From contig MU004236.1 of the NCBI GenBank assembly GCA_010405405.1, positions 1,928,070 through 1,992,069 on the forward strand: a stretch of 64,000 nt of DNA, read 5' to 3'. Source of the DNA: Microthyrium microscopicum. Lineage: Eukaryota; Ascomycota; Dothideomycetes; Microthyriales; Microthyriaceae. The stretch's first letter is position 1. Each line of letters starts with the position of its first letter. The notes beneath the pieces are model-generated. The model was given only the letters and a program-made list of their open reading frames with translations. It did not search any database and had not been told where the DNA came from. Shown here piece by piece: positions 57,162 to 64,000 of this stretch. The translations under genes were made by a program, and so were the position numbers.

Positions 57162-58268
57162 TTTTAACGACTCGACGATAATGATATTATGATAACCCTT
57201 GGAGGCTTGAACTCAGACTGGAATATCTTACTTTCTCAAGTATGATCAAATGTTCGATTCGGATATAATGGTTAGCTTAGCGCACATAGTCACATGAATA
57301 TTATTTTATTCACTTGTTCTATGCACATCGATAAGAAGATGAGACTTCTCTTGCCTCATTGGCATTCCCAGAAGCTACGCTAATATTTGATAGGAGAGCT
57401 GACCCTTTTCAAATCCCACTGGCTTTGAACTGACAACTGCAAGTCATTAGTCCATCGGCGCCACCATTTCAAGTCGAATCAACCTATGGAAAGAATCTCT
57501 ACGGAAGAAACAAAACGCCATTGATATTCTGCCAATTGTCTCTACCAACTCTAACCCTCCAATAGGCAGCAAACTTGCAATTACTATCATGCTGCCTTCT
57601 AAACCCAATTCAGCTACCATCAAGGACGCATACAGTATAAACCACCAACGCCGACCTAGACAATTTTTGTTCATAAAGACTCCCAGTTTGCTAACCCGGG
57701 AACCATATCATCAATTAGCTTAACAACTGAATATAGTGCCGCGCGTCCGTTCTGCCATTTCGACATTCCTGTCTGAATAGAGAAACGAATCTACAGCGCG
57801 GAAGCATCAAGTTCGACGGCTGCCACTAGCCTTTCGAATACAAGTTCGCGTGTTTTGCCAGAGATAGTTTGATATCCAGCGGCTGCAATCACATCTCCAA
57901 AATTTGTTCTCGTAGGACTTCTAATCAACTCTTAAGCTTCGATAGGAAAAAATATCAGTTTATACTTTTCCAGCTTAAGAAGGCTAGCGGGTAGCGGGAC
58001 GGGCCGGGACGTGAGCGGGCCGCTTAAACCTTCCCAAAAGGATTAGGCACCATGTTTTCACTTTCTCGACTTCGACTCTATCCTGCCGGATCGCCGCTTT
58101 GCCAGACATCAGCAATGTCGATATTATGCGTGCGTCATATAGAGAAAGAATCAGTCTGAATGATTCGTCACCCAAGCGTTAGGTTATCCAAAAAACAGGC
58201 AGATCTATTTCAACGCCGTGCCACATAAAGCTCCCTAATAAAAGAACCTCCAAAAAATACCAATGTTA
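57162..58268. other. Intergenic, no gene seen
   Basis: 3' flank of the preceding gene and DNA leading to the transposon. A minus-strand frame at 57447-57674 has hydrophobic stretches but no other support. Confidence 0.45.
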
Positions 58269-58277
58269 TGCGGGTAT
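58269..58277. repeat. Target-site duplication, left copy (TGCGGGTAT)
   Basis: Identical 9-mer at 61710-61718, flanking the element exactly. Confidence 0.9.
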
Positions 58278-61200
58278 GGGCATTATTAGCCAGCGCTAGG
58301 ATTTTCATTAACCAGCGCCAGAATATTCGTTAACTAGCGCTAGAGCTATACTAGATTAGTAATATTATAGAGCCCTAGGCTATAAGTAGTATAGTAGCCT
58401 ACCCTAACCCTATAGTCTAGCCTAATATAGTAATAATTTTATAAAATTAATTTACTAGTATTAAACATCTAACTTTACCTTATTACATTATTTTTAAGTC
58501 TTTAAGTCTTTAAGTCTCTACTACTAAATTTTTAATCTATAATAACTATAATTCTACTAATATACTATAGAATACAAAGTAATTAAAGTATATTCTATAG
58601 ATATTTACTTTAATATATAGCAAGAAGCAGAAGAATTAGTTAAAAATTATATATAGATATATAAATTTATAATAAAATATAAATTAAAATCACCTTCTAA
58701 TAAACCTAATATAGAAATACAAAATATCTATATATAGTGCAAGAAAGAGGGAATATTTTAGTCTAAATCTTAAGAAATTTATTAGATAGAATTATAAAAA
58801 GATAAGTATCCTTTTTAAATTAAAATTTATTAAACTTAAGATTAATTCTTATAACCTAAACTAGCGCTTTAAAAGCCATAAGAGATTATTATTAAAAACA
58901 AGTATATATATCCTCTACTTAAAGTATCTTTATTTACTTCTTATTACTAATATAGAATTAATACTAATAACTTATATAAAGAGATTTAATCCCTTTATAA
59001 GTCTAATACTAAGCTAAAGTAGATTCTTTACAAAATTAAAGAAAAATACTCTAAAGTTAACATTAAGATAGAAAATATTTATAATATTAATTAAGCTATA
59101 AGAAGTACTTAATTAGTAAACTATACACTCCTAGAAGCGCTTCTTAATAAGTTAAAAGACTATAATAAATTTATATTAGTATTTTATCTTAATTCTAAGA
59201 ATTATTTAAAGAACCTATTCATTACTACTAAAGCTTAAATTACTCTTTATTACACTTACTTAAATATCTTATTATTTAACGTAATATATTAAACAAACCA
59301 CTACAAAATACTACTTCTTTACATTAGCGCGTTAAATTCTATATATAAATACTTCTTTATAGTATTCTATTTTATAATAGCTAAAGATAAGTATAAATAT
59401 TAATAGGCTTTAAAAACCTTTAACAAAATAATACAAGATAGATAAAATATAAAGCTTCTAAATGTCGTTCTTACTAATAGCTATTAAGCGCTAAAGAATA
59501 CACTAAAGACTACTATTCCTTCTCTATAGCTAATTTATTAATATTATTATAATAAGAATATTAAATTATAAGTTAAGGAGATATAGTAAACTATAAATTA
59601 TATATTAAGTTAAGACGCTTAAGATAATACTTAGAAGCTTTAGGATTCTATAATATTAATATAGAAATAGGTAAGCTAAACTTAGCTCTTCTAATAGTCG
59701 TTTTACTAACAAATTTATAAGTAATTAACGCCCTTACTAAGTAAGCCCTAGACATTGCCTAAAATATCCTTAAAAGCTAATTCACTAATACTAAGAGCCT
59801 TTAATTTATTAAATACCTTTAAGATAACTAGATACTATATAAAGAAGAACTATGCTATACTTTTATATATATTCTTATATATTATAATGCTATTATAATA
59901 TTACTATTAGAAAGCCTTTATTTAGCTTTAAAGGAATAAATTACTTTAAATAATAATCTTCTTAAAGTAGTTAATTTAATACTAAATTATATCTACAATA
60001 TAGTTAAAAAGTTATATAAATAGATAAAGAAGGATACTAATCGTAAGAATCCTATCTTAAAAGGTAATAATCTTCTTATTCTTTACTCCTTATTTATTTA
60101 TTATATTAGCTTATACACATTAAAAATAATTATAACAAAATATTAAAAGTATAAAAGTAAAGAATCTAGTAGAATATTACTAATAGAATACTTAAATACC
60201 TTTAGTAAGATCTTTAGATTACCCTATAGCTATACTATTAAAAAACACCTATTCTATGACAATAAATAGCAACTTTAGAAGAAAGATATTAATATATATT
60301 AGTACTACAATTAAATTAAGTCTAGAGTTATAGAAGAAGAAGAACTTAAAGAATTAGAGTATCTTATTAGTCTAGATTTACTACTACTAGCACTCTTATT
60401 ATAGATTTTATCTCCTTAATATATATTAAGTAGTAGACGTCTATAATTATCTTAGCCTAATCGTAGTCTATAGCCTAATCGTTATCTAATAGCTCCTTTA
60501 GATTAAATCCTCTTTATAAATAAAATTCCTATACTAGCATCTTATAATATTACTAATACTATAGCGTCAACATAATCTACAAAGTAGGAAACATTATAAA
60601 TATCTTAGGCTAAATAGTAAGTAATTAATATATAACAATAGGCTTAAGATATTATAAAAAGACATTAATAAATAAAGAATATTATACACAAATTAGAGGC
60701 TATAATAGCTTAATATAATAAGACACACACTAAATAGTATAAACGCTATAGAGACTACTAATACTATAATAATTAGCTTAAAGAACTTAATTCTAATAAA
60801 GAATAAGAAGCTTATAATACTTTAGAACTATTATAGTAAGAATATCTTAATCTTTAAGAATATAATAGCTAAATACTACCATAAAAGCTTAATTAATTTA
60901 ATATTATACTTATTAAAGATTCCTTTACTAAAAAGACTACTACTAATATACCTAAAGTTATTAAACTCTCCTTAAATTCTAGTAGCTCTAAAGAAGAAGA
61001 ACTAGCACTAAAACGCTACTATACGGCTTATATAGGTCCTTTATTAAATAAAACCCTTTAAGAGAAGGTTAATCTATAAGAAGATAAGATTAAGAGATTA
61101 TAATAGGCATTAGCTACTATAAAAGTAGTATCTTTAGCTTTAGTAGCTACTCTACATTTAATTCCTATACCTATAGTTATTACTATTACTAAGATTACTT

Positions 61201-61709
61201 TATAATTTAGCATTACTACTACTTTAATAACTATAATACTAGTTTTCTCTTAAAAAAAGTAAGGAAGACTTATTAGTTCTAAGAATAAGGTATAATTAAA
61301 GCTAAAAGACATAAAGAAGCTATAGAAATAACTTTTCTTTAGACTTATAGGTTAGAAAATATAAATATACTAAAAATAGGATTAAGATAGGATAAAAAAT
61401 AACTATAAGAGGACATAAAAATAATAATAGGATATAGAAGAGATAAATCTCTTTAAAGGCGTATTTTAGGTACAAAATTACTATTAAAGAAGTTAATCTA
61501 CTAAACTAGTCTTATAGGCTTTATCTATAGTAAAAGCGTTAATATTTTATACTTTTTTTAAACCTACTTTATAACTAGTAAACTAATACCAAGATTTCTA
61601 TATTTATTTCCTATTTAGGCATAGCCTAGAGCGCTATATATTCCTAGCGCTAGTTAACGAATATTCTGGCGCTGGTTAACGAATATTTTGGCGCCAGCTA
61701 ACAATGCCC
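58278..61709. mobile_element. RIP-decayed TIR DNA transposon, 3.4 kb, Mutator-like
   Basis: The terminal inverted repeats are 58278-58343 and 61644-61709 (66 bp, about 58 identical; nearly all differences are transitions) with weaker similarity further in. They start GGGCATT and contain tandem GTTAACYAGCGCYAG-type subrepeats. A 9-bp duplication (TGCGGGTAT) flanks both ends, which favours the MULE (Mutator-like) superfamily. The interior is extremely A+T- and TpA-rich with no open frame of 60 codons in any of the six frames. That, with the transition bias, is what RIP (CpA to TpA on both strands) produces. No transposase is recognisable. Confidence 0.9.
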
Positions 61710-61718
61710 TGCGGGTAT
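61710..61718. repeat. Target-site duplication, right copy (TGCGGGTAT)
   Basis: Pairs with 58269-58277. Confidence 0.9.
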
Positions 61719-62368
61719 TTAGGTTTAATATAGCTAGACCTTTATAGGCTAGGGAGTAAATCGGGGCTGATATAGTCAAGATCACACCTCCCAGCCCAAA
61801 CGGATCGGATGCGTAACTTAAAAGAAGAGATGCATAACATGTTCTTTCTATGCCTGATGAACCACGTGGGTATTCGTATCATAATCTCCACAATCAGTAT
61901 ATATGCTTAATGCTGAATACCTCCGAAAGAAAGGGCGCAACACATATCTGATCCAAGGGAAACAAAATTTACAAGCGTACAATTACATTTTTGGGTATAG
62001 GGGTATGTAAAATCTATCTATCCTCGATTATCGATACTATTCAAGTCTACTCTGGAAGCATCATAGCCATCACAGGGCTAGCTTCGAACCTTGGGATTCA
62101 ACAAATCCATTCGTAGTGCAGGAAACAAGACGAGTTGCCACGTTCCTACGCCACCGGATATTCATAGAATCTTCAACATTGTCGTGGGTGGCAAACAGAG
62201 CATTTAGCAAGGTGTATTTTTAACGAAGGCCCGCAATCCATGGCAGTATACAATCCATTAGCGATCCTCGTGGACTGTAACATTCAAAGTTCGGCTTCGC
62301 ACTCGTGCAGTCAAGTCAAGACAACTCAAAAGACTCTGCAGCTAAACAAGAAAGCCTACTTCAAACGA
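61719..62368. other. Intergenic, no gene seen
   Basis: Normal base composition returns just after the transposon. 3' flank of the minus-strand gene that follows. Confidence 0.5.
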
Positions 62369-63981
62369 CTAAGGGCGAGGGAATGGCGCACCATAATAAT
62401 GGGCTTGAGGCATGGCAGTTCCGGCAGGCGAAGCAGAACCATGAGGACTACCCGCATTGGCATTTGGAGGATTGGCCGAACGTGCAGGGAAGGGTGGAGC
62501 TTGAGGCATGACACCATTATTTGCTCGCTGGAAGGAAACTCCATTGTGCGGAACTTGAGATGTGGCAGCACCTAGAGGTAAAGCCAAGTTTTGTAGCATC
62601 GGGTTATGAGTTGCAGCCTGACGAACTGCGACTCCGGACTGCTGTGCTTGTCGAACTCCAGCAATATTTTGAGCTTGGGAATTCGCGAGACCGAAAGTTC
62701 GAGTTTGAGGGATCGCTTGGCCGCGAGGCCGAACTGAAAGCAGAGATACGCCAGCACCAGAAGCTGCCAGTCGTTCAGTGAGAACACTAATTTGGCCTAA
62801 TTTCGGATGGGCAGAGCTGGCGAACTGAAATTGAGGATTGAAATGTCCAGTAGGTAGACTCAGATCACGGATACCGAAGGAAACAGGACCTTGAGCATTG
62901 GCTGAGGTAACAGATTCTTGAGCATTGAGTGAAGAGGTGGCCTGTGTGGTTTGTTGAAGACATGGCATTCGTGCCAATGCTCTCAATCTGAAGCGATGAC
63001 CACGATGGCTAACTGATTGAATCTCATACTCCAATTGTCGTTGAGATGCTAGGGTCATAATCAGCTCGAGCTGTTCGATGTCTTTGACTACGCCAGATCC
63101 GGAATGTGCCAATTGTCGAGCACGATTCCAAACATCATTTTGAGAATAGCAGCCAAGGAAAAAGCGCGTATCGCTAACCTGATCGTCTATATCTTCCAGC
63201 ATTGACTGGACGAATTTCTGGTAGGCCACTTCCACTCCTGTCAAATCATAGTTTCTCACGATCTGTGGAAGTTTTTGTGGTCCCTTGATCACTGTTGCGC
63301 GAAAGTCAAAATATTCCGTCAGAGGTCCGAATGGTTCTTGACTGTCTGGAGAATATATCAAGGGGTATCGATAACGAGGCCGGGATCCTTGAATACGCAG
63401 TATCTACAAGGAGTTAGAAAATCGACTTCAAGAAGATAGGAAAAGCGTGAAGATCCAGGTAGAACACTTACCTTGGAGTGAAGCTTTGGTAGAGTCACAA
63501 AGAGAACAAAGTCGTTCTCTGTGAATTGTTTGGTGGCTTTGTCGGTGGCAATGTATGGCACAAATATACCAAATGGTAATAACATGTTGCCATGTAGGTC
63601 GAGGTGCTGAAATTTGATATATGTCGGATCGATTGCGCGTCGGAACTTTAACACATCAATAAGTTCTGACTGATGCTTTGCTAACTGCTCGATGCTGCAT
63701 GTTCTTCGGAATGAGCGATGCTGGGTGATAAAGGAAATCGAGACCCCTGTGAATTGGCATTGCGCAACGAATGCACGACTTAGAGCTCGTAGACCCTCAA
63801 GCAGGGAGTAGAATTCGACGTCCCAAGCTATGTCCAGGGATGGGGTATAGTTGACCAGCTTGACCATCAGGTTAACATGACGTGCTTGTGTCATTGCATA
63901 AGGCAGCGTCATCGTTGAATCAGAATAAATAGCCGCGCGCCGAAGATCCTGTTGAGCTATGTCTACCGGAAAGCTATACAT
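62369..63981 (-). CDS. Unknown fungal protein, possibly 5'-partial
   Basis: Two exons, 63981-63472 and 63403-62369, over a 68-nt intron (GTAAGT...TTGTAG); 514 residues from the Met at 63981. The 19 nt left upstream in the window carry no in-frame stop, so the gene may begin beyond the edge. The first two thirds look globular (KLVNYTPSLDIAWDVEFYSL, FQHLDLHGNMLLPFG); the last third is Ala/Gln/Pro/Asn-rich and disordered, ending YYGAPFPRP. I recognise no domain and propose no function. Confidence 0.75.
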
Positions 63982-64000
63982 GTTACCACAAAACCGGAAG

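Noticed and set aside
58278-61709. Mitochondrial DNA insertion or centromere-like AT-rich block
   Set aside because: Precise inverted ends and a 9-bp duplication show it is a decayed DNA transposon.
62041-62200. TTCGAACC word suggesting a minus-strand tRNA T-arm
   Set aside because: No cloverleaf could be drawn around it.
1-64000. Secondary-metabolite cluster, CRISPR array or prophage
   Set aside because: No synthase, spacer-repeat pattern or phage genes; gene content is ordinary nuclear fungal.

Overview
The window is nuclear DNA of a filamentous ascomycete (Pezizomycotina; a leotiomycete is my best guess from the look of the proteins, not proven). The signs are short introns of about 45-100 nt with CTAAC/CTGAC branch points, fungus-specific protein families, a heterokaryon-incompatibility gene remnant, and one AT-rich transposon decayed in the manner of repeat-induced point mutation (RIP). 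Exon structures were worked out by hand from reading frame, GT/AG sites, branch points and family alignment. Where I give exon lists, the coding lengths sum to a multiple of three.

Layout. 1-11 kb: a 308-bp MITE, a MAP-kinase dual-specificity phosphatase (1520-4555), a small secreted cysteine-rich protein hidden by an intron (5443-5921), a broken HET-domain gene and a J-domain protein. 11-17 kb is gene-poor. 17-28.5 kb holds a tandem family of large APH/choline-kinase-like proteins: two intact members, one with a single in-frame TAG, and one decayed copy. 30-32.4 kb: a secreted sedolisin protease. 34-35.4 kb: a head-to-head pair of small mitochondrial respiratory subunits (COX12 and an NDUFA4/B12D-type protein), both with tiny exons. 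35.6-39.7 kb: an RRM protein, an F-box-like protein, an F-box/ankyrin protein and a 5'-incomplete conserved gene. 40.4-51.7 kb: SEC31, an NmrA-like protein, a conserved hypothetical, BET4, and head-to-head with it an AMA1-type meiotic APC/C activator. 53-57 kb: a secreted cupredoxin and two conserved hypotheticals. 58.3-61.7 kb: the RIP-decayed DNA transposon with 66-bp terminal inverted repeats and a 9-bp target duplication. 62.4-64 kb: an unknown fungal gene that may run off the window.

Most interesting signals. The AMA1-type gene has an in-frame TAG (49843-49845) with clear homologous coding sequence on both sides, and the third kinase-like paralogue also has exactly one in-frame TAG (28149-28151). 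In both cases UAG to UGG (Trp) would restore one long protein, which fits the sexual-stage A-to-I mRNA editing known in filamentous ascomycetes. The same AMA1 gene needs an AT-AC intron (50268-50312) to keep its frame. COX12 appears to contain a 3-nt internal exon (34439-34441) between two introns that each have a perfect CTAAC branch point.
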